DNA from: an uncultured Clostridia bacterium
Lineage (GTDB): Bacteria > Bacillota > Clostridia > Christensenellales > Borkfalkiaceae
Length of the DNA: 18,283 bases
NCBI GenBank assembly: GCA_944372565.1
Contig: CALVZR010000208.1
Coordinates: 1 to 18,283 of the forward strand
Direction: 5' to 3'
In this document: piece by piece, positions 7,107 through 14,374 of the stretch
Layout: every line of letters starts with the position of its first letter
Position numbering within the stretch: the first letter of the stretch is position 1
Program-made: the position numbers and the translations under genes
Notes under the pieces: generated by a model
Told to the model about the DNA's origin: nothing
Database searches by the model: none
The model's input: only the letters and a program-made list of their open reading frames with translations

Positions 7107-9737
7107 ATGAAGTACGTTTACCTGTTCAGCGAAGGGAACGGCAAAATGCGGGAGCTGCTCGGCGGCAAGGGGGCGAATCTCGCGGAGATGACGGGGCTGG
7201 GTATGCCCGTACCGCAGGGATTCACCATCACCACGGAGGCGTGCACGCAGTATTACCGCGACGGCGAAACCGTCAACGAAGAAATTCGCGGACAGATCAT
7301 GGAGTACATCGGCAAACTGGAAGAGATCACGGGCAAGAAATTCGGCGATCTCGATAATCCTCTGCTCGTTTCCGTGCGTTCGGGGGCGCGCGCGTCCATG
7401 CCCGGCATGATGGATACCATTTTGAATCTCGGCATGAACGACGAAGTGGCGGAGCGTTTTGCGCAGAAGACGGGCAACCGCCGTTTCGCATACGATTCCT
7501 ACCGCCGTTTCATCCAGATGTATTCGGACGTCGTGATGGAGGTGGGCAAGAAATATTTCGAAACGCTCATCGACGACATGAAAAAGGAAAAAGGGGTAAC
7601 GCAGGATACCGAACTCGACGCGGACGATCTGAAACGTCTTGCGGAGATGTTCAAGGCGGAATACAAGGCGAAGATCGGGCAGGATTTCCCCTCCGACCCT
7701 AAAGAACAGCTGATGGGGGCGATCAAGGCGGTGTTCCGCTCGTGGGACAACCCCCGCGCCATTTACTACCGCCGCATGAACGATATTCCGGGCGACTGGG
7801 GCACGGCGGTCAACGTGCAGATGATGGTGTTCGGCAACATGGGCAACACCTCGGGCACGGGCGTGGCGTTTTCCCGCAATCCCGCCACGGGCGAAAAGGG
7901 GCTGTTCGGGGAATATCTCATGAACGCGCAGGGAGAGGACGTCGTGGCGGGCGTGCGCACGCCCCAGCCCATCTCCATGCTCGAAAAGGATAACCCCGCC
8001 GTTTACGCGCAGTTCAAAGATATCGTGGACAAGCTGGAAAAGCACTACCGCGACATGCAGGATATGGAATTCACCATAGAGGAAGGCAAGCTCTTTATGC
8101 TGCAGACCCGCAACGGCAAGCGCACGGCGGCAGCGGCGGTCAAGGTGGCGTGCGACCTCGTGGACGAGAAGATGCTCACCGAAGAGGAGGCCGTGCTCTC
8201 CATAGACGCCAAACAGCTCGACGCCCTCCTGCACCCGCAGTTCGACGCCGCCGCCCTCAAAAAGGCGGAGCCGCTGGCGCGCGCGCTGCCCGCCTCGCCC
8301 GGCGCGGCGTGCGGCAAGGCGGTGTTCACGGCGGAAGAGGCGGTGCGCCGCGCGCGGGACCTGAAAGAAAAAGTCATCCTCGTGCGGCTGGAAACTTCCC
8401 CCGAGGACATCGAGGGGATGCACTACGCGCAGGGCATTCTGACCGTGCGCGGGGGGATGACGTCGCACGCCGCCGTCGTGGCGCGCGGTATGGGAACGTG
8501 CTGCGTTTCGGGGTGCGGCGAGATCTCCATCGACGAAAAGAACAAGACCTTCACCCTCGCGGGCAGGACGTTCAAAGAGGGCGATTATATTTCGCTGGAC
8601 GGCTCCACGGGCTGCATTTACGGCGGGGAGCTCCCCACCGTAGAAGCGGGCGTTTCGGGCGATTTCGGCAGGATTATGGCGTGGGCGGATAAATACCGCA
8701 GGCTGAAAGTGCGCGCCAACGCCGATACGCCGAAAGACGCGAAGAAGGCGCGCGAGTTCGGCGCGGAAGGCATCGGGCTGTGCCGCACCGAGCATATGTT
8801 CTTCGAGCCGGACAGGATCGCCGCGATGCGGGAGATGATCGTGTCTTCCACTTCCGAACAGCGCGAAAAGGCGCTTAGCAAATTGCTGCCCATGCAGAAA
8901 GGGGATTTCGAGGCGCTTTACGAGGCGATGGAGGGCTTGCCCGTTACCATCCGCTTCCTCGATCCGCCCCTGCACGAATTCCTCCCCACGGAGGAGGGAG
9001 ATATCCGCGCGCTCGCCGAAGAGATGAAGATGGAAGTTGCCGAGCTCAAACGCATCATCGCGGGGCTGCACGAATTCAATCCCATGATGGGGCACCGCGG
9101 CTGCCGTCTGGCGGTAACCTATCCCGAAATCGCCGCCATGCAGACCGAGGCGGTGATCGGCGCGGCCATCGACGTGCAGAAACGCCATCCCGCATGGAAG
9201 GTCGTTCCCGAGATCATGATTCCCCTCGTGGGCGAAGTGAAGGAACTCGCCTATGTGAAGGGCGTGGTGGCGAAGGCGGCGGAAAGCTGTATGGAAAAGG
9301 CGGGGATGAAAATCCCCTACAAGGTGGGCACGATGATCGAGATTCCGCGGGCGGCGGTCACGGCGGACGAGATCGCGGCGGAGGCGGAATTCTTCTCCTT
9401 CGGCACGAACGACCTCACGCAGATGACCTTCGGCTTTTCGCGCGACGACGCGGGCAAGTTCCTCTCCGCCTACTACGATAAGAAGATCTACGAAAGCGAT
9501 CCCTTCGCCCGTCTGGACAGAAACGGCGTGGGCAGGTTCGTGAAGATGGCGGCGGATCTGGGCAGAAAGACCCGCCCGGACATCAAGCTCGGCATCTGCG
9601 GCGAACACGGCGGCGACCCCTCCACCATCGATTTCTGCGACGAGGTGGGGCTGGATTACGTTTCCTGTTCTCCCTTCCGCGTGCCTATCGCCCGCCTCGC
9701 CGCGGCGCAGGCGCACCTGAGAAGAAAGGGGAAATAA
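7107..9737 (+). CDS. ppdK: Pyruvate, phosphate dikinase
   Basis: This encodes an 876-residue cytoplasmic enzyme that interconverts ATP, phosphate and pyruvate with AMP, PPi and phosphoenolpyruvate. Many anaerobes use it in PPi-linked glycolysis or gluconeogenesis. The N-terminal ATP-grasp domain starts with KGANLAEM and GMPVPQGFTI. The central phosphohistidine domain has GGMTSHAAVVARGMG with catalytic H454. The C-terminal PEP/pyruvate barrel contains EGIGLCRTEHMFF and GICGEHGGDP with catalytic C831. These positions are almost identical to those of the Clostridium symbiosum enzyme. Length and motifs indicate a complete protein. The gene has its own promoter, an AAGGAGG site 6 nt before the ATG, and its own terminator, so it is likely monocistronic and strongly expressed. 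Confidence 0.97.
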   Translation: MKYVYLFSEGNGKMRELLGGKGANLAEMTGLGMPVPQGFTITTEACTQYYRDGETVNEEIRGQIMEYIGKLEEITGKKFGDLDNPLLVSVRSGARASMPGMMDTILNLGMNDEVAERFAQKTGNRRFAYDSYRRFIQMYSDVVMEVGKKYFETLIDDMKKEKGVTQDTELDADDLKRLAEMFKAEYKAKIGQDFPSDPKEQLMGAIKAVFRSWDNPRAIYYRRMNDIPGDWGTAVNVQMMVFGNMGNTSGTGVAFSRNPATGEKGLFGEYLMNAQGEDVVAGVRTPQPISMLEKDNPAVYAQFKDIVDKLEKHYRDMQDMEFTIEEGKLFMLQTRNGKRTAAAAVKVACDLVDEKMLTEEEAVLSIDAKQLDALLHPQFDAAALKKAEPLARALPASPGAACGKAVFTAEEAVRRARDLKEKVILVRLETSPEDIEGMHYAQGILTVRGGMTSHAAVVARGMGTCCVSGCGEISIDEKNKTFTLAGRTFKEGDYISLDGSTGCIYGGELPTVEAGVSGDFGRIMAWADKYRRLKVRANADTPKDAKKAREFGAEGIGLCRTEHMFFEPDRIAAMREMIVSSTSEQREKALSKLLPMQKGDFEALYEAMEGLPVTIRFLDPPLHEFLPTEEGDIRALAEEMKMEVAELKRIIAGLHEFNPMMGHRGCRLAVTYPEIAAMQTEAVIGAAIDVQKRHPAWKVVPEIMIPLVGEVKELAYVKGVVAKAAESCMEKAGMKIPYKVGTMIEIPRAAVTADEIAAEAEFFSFGTNDLTQMTFGFSRDDAGKFLSAYYDKKIYESDPFARLDRNGVGRFVKMAADLGRKTRPDIKLGICGEHGGDPSTIDFCDEVGLDYVSCSPFRVPIARLAAAQAHLRRKGK

Positions 9738-9749
9738 TTCAGAATCGGA

Positions 9750-9778
9750 AAAAGCGCAGGTTTTGCCTGCGCTTTTTT
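9750..9778 (+). terminator. Terminator of ppdK
   Basis: GCGCAGG (9754-9760) pairs with CCTGCGC (9766-9772) around TTTTG. The stem is flanked by an A-run and followed by six T, and lies 12 nt after the ppdK stop codon. Confidence 0.92.
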
Positions 9779-9795
9779 CTGTCCCTTTCAAAGGA

Positions 9796-9824
9796 TTGAC
9801 ACGGCCGCTTTCCGATGTTATAAT
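9796..9824 (+). promoter_or_regulatory. Consensus sigmaA promoter of the DUF2284-GH78 operon
   Basis: TTGACA (9796-9801) and TATAAT (9819-9824) are separated by exactly 17 nt, a perfect match to consensus. The predicted leader to the first start codon is about 80 nt. A full consensus promoter in front of accessory genes suggests either strong constitutive expression or control by a repressor. Confidence 0.88.
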
Positions 9825-9911
9825 GTTGTCGGAACAGACCGTTCGGGGCCAACGATAATCGCTCCGTGCGGATAAAACAAACGGAACGCAAAAACGGCGG
9901 GAGGAAGAACG

Positions 9912-10454
9912 ATGGATTTTCCTGTGGAGGAACTGAAAAAATTCGCCCTGCAATGCGGGTTCACGCACGCGGGGGAGCTCGATTTAAAAGCGCTCGTTTT
10001 TATGCCCGAGGTGCGGGAAATGTGCCGCGCCGCCCGCTGCCGCGCGTACGGGAAAAACTGGCGCTGTCCGCCCGCCTGCGGCTCCATAGAGGAGGCCGCG
10101 GCGCGCGCCGCAAAGTATTCTTTCGGAATGCTGGTGCAGACGGTGGGCAGAACCGAGGACGATTTCGATTACGAAACGATGGAGAAAGCGGGCAAAGAGC
10201 ACGCCGCTTCTTTCGTGAAAATGATGCGCGAACTCAAAAAGAAGTATCCGGATATTTTAGGGATGGGCGCGGGCACGTGCGCGCGCTGCAACCCCTGCAC
10301 GTATCCCGATGCGCCCTGCCGTTTTCCGGAAGATTCCTATTCTTCCATGGAAGCCTACGGGCTGTGGGTGAGCAAAGTCTGCGAACTTTCGGGAATCCCG
10401 TATTATTACGGGCCGAACACCATCACTTATACGAGTTGTTATCTTTTGAAATAG
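9912..10454 (+). CDS. DUF2284 cysteine-rich (predicted metal-binding) protein
   Basis: This encodes a 180-residue soluble protein with the DUF2284 hallmarks. The first cysteine group has C38, C43, C52 and C56 in CRAYGKNWRCPPACG. The second has C123, C126, C129 and C136 in CARCNPCTYPDAPCRFP, followed by SMEAYGLWV. The eight cysteines suggest an iron-sulfur cluster or other metal site. No reaction is established for the family. A GGGAGGA site precedes the ATG. The gene is first in an operon with the downstream glycosidase gene, whose ribosome binding site overlaps its stop codon. In anaerobes such proteins are often found near redox or methyl-transfer genes, but that link is only inference here. 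Confidence 0.85.
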   Translation: MDFPVEELKKFALQCGFTHAGELDLKALVFMPEVREMCRAARCRAYGKNWRCPPACGSIEEAAARAAKYSFGMLVQTVGRTEDDFDYETMEKAGKEHAASFVKMMRELKKKYPDILGMGAGTCARCNPCTYPDAPCRFPEDSYSSMEAYGLWVSKVCELSGIPYYYGPNTITYTSCYLLK

Positions 10455-10463
10455 GAGCGGATT

Positions 10464-12383
10464 ATGGAAAAAGCCAAATGGATCTGGGCGGCGGACGCCG
10501 CCGGAAACGACGTTTACGCGAAATTCACCCAAACGTTCGCCGCGGAAAAAAACGCGGTGCTTAAAATTTCCTGCGACAGCAACTACTGCGCTTTCGTCAA
10601 CGGAAAACTCGCCGCGTTCGGGCAGTATGCGGATTACCCGCATTTCAAAGTGTACGACGAGATCGACATATCGCCCTTTCTCAAAGAGGGGGAAAACCGC
10701 TTTACCGCCGTCGTGTGGTATTACGGCGTGGATTCTTCCACCTATGTGAACAACAAGGCGGGGCTGATCTACGAGATCGAAAGCGACGGAAAAATCGCCG
10801 CGTATTCTTCGGAAAACACCCTTTCGGCGAAGGCGGAAGATTTCGTGTGCGGAAGAAACAAACTCATCACCGTGCAGCTCGGTCTTTCCTTTTGTATGGA
10901 CGCCCGTTTTTACGACGGGTTCGACAGGGCGGATTTTTCGCCGGAAGGTTATAAAAAATCCGTAATCGTTGCGGGAATGCCCGATATCCTGCATAAAAAC
11001 AGAATCGAAAAACTCGTATTGTCGCCCGTGCGCAAGGCGGCGTGCGTAAACGAAACAAAGCGCATTTACGATCTCGGCAGGGAAAGCGCGGGCTTTTTGA
11101 AATGCCGCCTGAAAGCGGCGGCGGGGGAGATCGTGCGCGTTTGTTACGGCGAACACCTCGCGGACGGCGAAGTGCGCCGCGTCATCGGCGACAGGGATTT
11201 CAGCGCGGAACTCGTGGGCAACGGGGAATTTTTTGAATATTTCCATCCCTTCCGCCGACTGGGGTGCCGCTATCTGCAGATCGAGGGCGCGTGCGAGGTG
11301 GATTATATCGGCGTCGCGGATACCGATTATCCCGTGAAGGAAATCCGCCGCACGTTCGCCGACCCGCTTTTGCAGAAGATCTACGACGTGAGCGTGCGCA
11401 CCCTGCGGCTGTGTATGCACGAACACTATGAGGACTGCCCCTGGCGGGAGCAGGCGCTCTACGCTATGGATTCGCGCAATCAGATGCTGTGCGGCTATTA
11501 TGCGTTCGGGGAAACCCGTTTTCCGCGGGCAAATCTGGAGCTGATGAGCAAGGCGCAGAAGGCGGATAAACTTCTGCCGCTGTGCTTCCCCGCGGGCACG
11601 GATACGCCCATTCCCTTTTTCAGCCTGATCTATCTCAAAGAGATGCGCGAATATGCCGAATATTCGGGCGATCTTTCCCTGCTGAAAGAAAATTTCCGCC
11701 TGCTCGAAGAAATCGTCGGAGTGTTCGTTTCCCGCATAGAAGAAAACGGGCTGATCGCCGCGTTCGAGGGGTACTGGAACTTTTACGAATGGTCGGACGG
11801 AATGGATGGGGTTGCGGACGGAAAACTCATTCCCGACGTGTATAAAAAATCTTACGATCTGCCGCTCAACTGTTTCGTCGTGCTGGCGCTTGAAGATCTT
11901 AAAAAGATCGCCGCGATGACGGGGAACGCCTTCGCGTTCGAGGGCGCGGCGGAAAAGATACGCGCCGCCTTCCCGCTGTTTTACGTGAAGGAAAAGGGAC
12001 TGTATCGCACGTATCTCGGAAAAGAGGAGCATTTCGGCAAACTGACCAACTATCTCGCCGTGCTCGCCGACCCGGAAAACCCCCTGAACGCCGATCTGAT
12101 CGCGCGGCTCAAAGCGGATAAAACGATGGCAGACGTAACGCTTTCGATGAAGGTTTTTGAATTCGACGCACTTCTCGCCGCCGACCCCGCAAATGGGGCG
12201 TACGTGACGGAGAAGATCAAGGAAGATTACGGCTTTATGCTTTCGCGCGGGGCGACGAGTTTCTGGGAAACCATCAAAGGGGAAGCCGATTTCGGCGGCG
12301 CGGGCAGTTTGTGCCACGGATGGAGCGCCATCCCCGCATACTATCTTTCCCGCCTTTGCGAAAACGAGGCGAAGGAAAATTAA
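10464..12383 (+). CDS. GH78-like (alpha-L-rhamnosidase-type) glycoside hydrolase
   Basis: This encodes a 639-residue protein without signal peptide or membrane segment, so it is probably cytoplasmic and acts on imported oligosaccharides or glycosides. The N-terminal 150 residues form a beta-sandwich with KWIWA, the DSNYCAFVNGK carbohydrate-binding-like strand and FLKEGEN, as in GH78 proteins. A second beta region (about 205-275) has YDLGRESAGFLK and YGEHLADG. The (alpha/alpha)6 barrel follows, with EDCPWREQALYAMDSRNQ (residues 323-340), the GH78 core around the general acid (DCPxRE). The protein is shorter than the 850-1000 residues of classical rhamnosidases, lacking extra domains. The exact sugar is uncertain. 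An AGGAG site overlaps the upstream stop codon. Its own stop codon lies at the edge of a shared terminator stem. Confidence 0.82.
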   Translation: MEKAKWIWAADAAGNDVYAKFTQTFAAEKNAVLKISCDSNYCAFVNGKLAAFGQYADYPHFKVYDEIDISPFLKEGENRFTAVVWYYGVDSSTYVNNKAGLIYEIESDGKIAAYSSENTLSAKAEDFVCGRNKLITVQLGLSFCMDARFYDGFDRADFSPEGYKKSVIVAGMPDILHKNRIEKLVLSPVRKAACVNETKRIYDLGRESAGFLKCRLKAAAGEIVRVCYGEHLADGEVRRVIGDRDFSAELVGNGEFFEYFHPFRRLGCRYLQIEGACEVDYIGVADTDYPVKEIRRTFADPLLQKIYDVSVRTLRLCMHEHYEDCPWREQALYAMDSRNQMLCGYYAFGETRFPRANLELMSKAQKADKLLPLCFPAGTDTPIPFFSLIYLKEMREYAEYSGDLSLLKENFRLLEEIVGVFVSRIEENGLIAAFEGYWNFYEWSDGMDGVADGKLIPDVYKKSYDLPLNCFVVLALEDLKKIAAMTGNAFAFEGAAEKIRAAFPLFYVKEKGLYRTYLGKEEHFGKLTNYLAVLADPENPLNADLIARLKADKTMADVTLSMKVFEFDALLAADPANGAYVTEKIKEDYGFMLSRGATSFWETIKGEADFGGAGSLCHGWSAIPAYYLSRLCENEAKEN

Positions 12384-12429
12384 AACACAGCGGCGGCTGC
12401 CTTTTTAAATGGCAGCCGCCGCTGTGTTT
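12383..12429. terminator. Bidirectional terminator shared by two convergent genes
   Basis: A perfect 19-bp stem pairs 12383-12401 with 12411-12429 around TTTTTAAAT. The last base of the glycosidase stop codon (12381-12383) begins the left arm, and the regulator stop codon (12428-12430) ends the right arm. A-rich and T-rich arm ends make it usable in both directions. Confidence 0.88.
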
Positions 12430-12907
12430 AATTACGGTAATCCGTTCTGCCCAAGAGGTAATCCATAGACACTTTGAAAAATTTTGTCAGTTGAAAAACA
12501 ATTTCCAAAGAAGGCGTGTACTCTTTATCTTTCCAAGTATTAAATAAACTTCTTGAAATACCGATTTTTGTAGCAATAGCGCCGTTTTTAATTTTGTGTT
12601 TTTTCTTCAATTCCTCTATTCTTTCTTGAAAATCAGAAGGATTGGCGGATATTTCAAAAAGGTCTTTTTCCGTATAACCTAATAGATAATCGATTGACGT
12701 TTCAAAATAATCGGCTATTTTAACAAGGCTTTTTGTGCTTGGAATAACTCCCGCGTTCGCAGCCCGAATTAAAATATCTTTGCTGATACCGATATCTTTC
12801 GCGATTAAAGTTTTATTTCGCGAATCTCCCGCAAGTTCCGACGACAATCGTTTTTGAAATTCCGACGATGCGGCAAAATCATTAAAAATCCTATTCGACA
12901 TAATCAT
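12428..12907 (-). CDS. XRE-family regulator with two tandem HTH units
   Basis: This encodes a 159-residue protein made of two similar XRE/Cro-type helix-turn-helix units. The first covers about residues 16-82 (LIAKDIGISKDILIRAANAG, then IADYFETSIDYLLGYT). The second covers about 91-156 (AIATKIGISRSLFNTWKDKE, then LTKFFKVSMDYLLGRTD). Both end in the same F-x-x-S-x-DYLLG-x-T pattern, so an internal duplication is likely. The start at 12907 is chosen because an AAGGAAG site lies just upstream; the frame stays open further upstream but there reads through a hairpin. The gene is much richer in A+T than its neighbours, suggesting acquisition by transfer. It is a likely DNA-binding repressor, and nearby glycosidase genes are candidate targets, which is inference. 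Confidence 0.83.
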   Translation of the reverse strand: MIMSNRIFNDFAASSEFQKRLSSELAGDSRNKTLIAKDIGISKDILIRAANAGVIPSTKSLVKIADYFETSIDYLLGYTEKDLFEISANPSDFQERIEELKKKHKIKNGAIATKIGISRSLFNTWKDKEYTPSLEIVFQLTKFFKVSMDYLLGRTDYRN

Positions 12908-12926
12908 ACAAAACTTCCTTTTCTTC

Positions 12927-12935
12927 GAACGGTTC
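12927..12935. promoter_or_regulatory. Small palindrome upstream of the HTH gene
   Basis: GAAC-G-GTTC lies about 20 nt upstream of the regulator start, at its ribosome binding site/promoter edge. It could be an autoregulatory operator, but it is short enough to occur by chance. Confidence 0.25.
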
Positions 12936-12973
12936 ATCGCCGCAAAACGGTATTTGGAATTTTCTCTCAGAAT

Positions 12974-13021
12974 CGCCTTTCCCGCCGTTTCGGAAAACGA
13001 AACGGCGGGAAAGGCGTTTTT
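12974..13021 (+). terminator. Perfect 19-bp hairpin between the HTH gene and the GH130-like gene
   Basis: Positions 12974-12992 pair perfectly with 12998-13016 around GAAAA. The T-run (13017-13021) follows the stem on the plus strand. On the minus strand, where the GH130-like gene ends 8 nt before the inverted repeat, the stem is followed by GATTCTGAG, not a T-run. It is probably a transcription stop for the region, with unusual polarity. Confidence 0.6.
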
Positions 13022-13028
13022 CGTTCGG

Positions 13029-14090
13029 TTATTTTTTCTCCGTTGCCCGCCCGATAAGATGGTCGGACGCGCCGTAATACATCGTCCACTTGCCGCCGAA
13101 ATGCGTGATGCCGTTGCATACCAGGCAGGGCGTGGGCACATGTCCCTTGCACTCCCAGTCAAATTCGGGGGAGAGATGCGGCTCTTTCAATACGTCGATC
13201 ACGGTAAAAAGGTCGTTTTTGTCGATGAGCGCCTGCCCCTGCGACCAGAAAGCGCTTTCGTTCCCGCTTGCCGCCGCATTAAAAAAATACACGATGCCCC
13301 GCTCGGTCAGTATGGCGGCGGCGCCCGCTTCGCAGGAAGCGTCCGCATACGGCGACGGCCCGAAATGCGGGAAAAGACATCTCTGCCCGCCCTTGCCGTC
13401 GGACACGGGTTCCCAACGGATCAGATCGTCCGAAACGGACATCCAGCCGTTGTGCGCCGCATACATCACGTATTTTCCGTTTACCTTTTCGGCGATCAGC
13501 CTGCCGTTTTTCAATCGGCTTACGATTACGCCGCTCCGCGTGTGGTTGCGCACTTTCGGATCGGCAAAAGCGGGGCCGTGTTTTTTCCAGTGCACGAGAT
13601 CTTCGGAAGACGCCGTCATCAGCACGTCGATGAACGGCGGATTTTTTTCGGGCGCGTCCCGCGTGTGGTCGCGGCTGCCCACCCATGCGGTATAATTCAT
13701 ATAAAACTTCCCGTCTTCCGCCTCCGCGATATGCAGATCCTGGCATCCGCCGTCCCATTCGTATTCCTTGTATTCGTCCTCATCGGGGAAAAGTACGGGT
13801 TCTGGGGCGCAAGCGAAATGTACGCCGTCCGTACTCGTGGCGTGCCCGATACGGCAGGTGACCATGGGGTTGCCCCAGGTGTCTTTGAAGGGGCGCGGCT
13901 CGTCGTCCGCGCGGTAGAACATATGCAGAACGCCGTCCTTTTCCGCAAAGGCGGGGTTATATACGTTCGTCGCCTGCCAGCGCACGTTTTTTTTGCTTAC
14001 GGGGCACAAAAAGGTGAGAGAAGGATCGGGTTTGAGTACGGGGTCCGGGTCTTTAACAAAGGGGCCGAACGCCCATTCGGGCAGTTTCAT
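13029..14090 (-). CDS. GH130-like five-bladed beta-propeller glycosidase/phosphorylase
   Basis: This encodes a 353-residue soluble protein with beta-propeller repeats of the GH130/GH43/GH32 type. NPAFAEKDGVLHMFYRAD (about 45-62) is the first-blade motif of GH130. TCRIGHATSTDGVHF and GGCQDLHIAEAEDGKFYMNY (about 114-133) follow. D118 in GGCQDLH occupies the place of the catalytic aspartate found in the E-D-P-R motif of classical GH130 mannoside phosphorylases. The change to Q-D-L-H suggests a divergent subgroup. SSEDLVHWKKHGPAF and SVSDDLIRWEPV are further blade repeats. No signal peptide is seen, so action is cytoplasmic, perhaps on mannosides. The ATG at 14090 has an AGGAGGA site upstream; a longer frame upstream lacks conserved sequence. 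Confidence 0.72.
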   Translation of the reverse strand: MKLPEWAFGPFVKDPDPVLKPDPSLTFLCPVSKKNVRWQATNVYNPAFAEKDGVLHMFYRADDEPRPFKDTWGNPMVTCRIGHATSTDGVHFACAPEPVLFPDEDEYKEYEWDGGCQDLHIAEAEDGKFYMNYTAWVGSRDHTRDAPEKNPPFIDVLMTASSEDLVHWKKHGPAFADPKVRNHTRSGVIVSRLKNGRLIAEKVNGKYVMYAAHNGWMSVSDDLIRWEPVSDGKGGQRCLFPHFGPSPYADASCEAGAAAILTERGIVYFFNAAASGNESAFWSQGQALIDKNDLFTVIDVLKEPHLSPEFDWECKGHVPTPCLVCNGITHFGGKWTMYYGASDHLIGRATEKK

Positions 14091-14115
14091 AAGAAATTCC
14101 TCCTGTATTTTTTTT

Positions 14116-14144
14116 ATTGTACACGAATTTTCCGTAAAAAGCAA
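14116..14144 (-). promoter_or_regulatory. sigmaA-like promoter of the GH130-like gene
   Basis: On the minus strand TTGCTT (14144-14139) and TACAAT (14121-14116) are separated by 17 nt, about 25 nt ahead of the start codon at 14090. Confidence 0.6.
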
Positions 14145-14171
14145 ACGGAAGGCAGCGCGTTTTTTTGCGTT

Positions 14172-14189
14172 TTGCCGAAATGACGGCAA
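14172..14189. promoter_or_regulatory. Possible operator palindrome in the divergent intergenic region
   Basis: TTGCCG (14172-14177) and CGGCAA (14184-14189) form an inverted repeat with a 6-nt centre, upstream of the -35 box of the GH130-like gene and between the two divergent promoters. This is a fitting position for a shared regulator site; no regulator is shown to bind it. Confidence 0.35.
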
Positions 14190-14328
14190 TTTAAATGTTT
14201 TCGTCAAAAAATTCCATTGCCCGGAGGGCAGGAAAAGAGTATGATGAATAGGAAAAAAGTTCCCTGTTTTTTTCGCAAAAAAATACCGTTTTTTCACAAG
14301 GTTTTGCCTTTTATTTATAAAAAATGAG

Positions 14329-14337
14329 TGATATAAT
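14329..14337 (+). promoter_or_regulatory. Extended -10 promoter of the UroD-like operon
   Basis: TGA-TATAAT (14329-14337) is an extended -10 element with no recognisable -35 box at 16-18 nt. It sits 37 nt before the start codon at 14375. The poor -35 suggests dependence on the extended element or on an activator. Confidence 0.6.
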
Positions 14338-14374
14338 CGAAAGATGAAGGGGCGTGCCCCGATAAGGAGAAAAA

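Noticed and set aside
7104..9968. A 954-residue open frame on the minus strand opposite ppdK
   Set aside because: It mirrors the codon pattern of ppdK, is rich in R, H and F as antisense frames of GC-rich genes are, and shows no recognisable domain or ribosome binding site.
10257..12317. A 686-residue open frame on the minus strand opposite the GH78-like gene
   Set aside because: Antisense shadow of a gene with clear GH78 motifs; it has low-complexity R/F/H composition and no family signal.
12428..13162. Longer 244-residue version of the HTH regulator
   Set aside because: The extra N-terminal 85 residues read through the 19-bp hairpin and into the antisense of the GH130-like gene. A ribosome binding site supports the start at 12907.
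13029..14297. Longer 422-residue version of the GH130-like protein
   Set aside because: The added 69 residues cover the AT-rich promoter region and lack conserved sequence. An AGGAGGA site supports the start at 14090.
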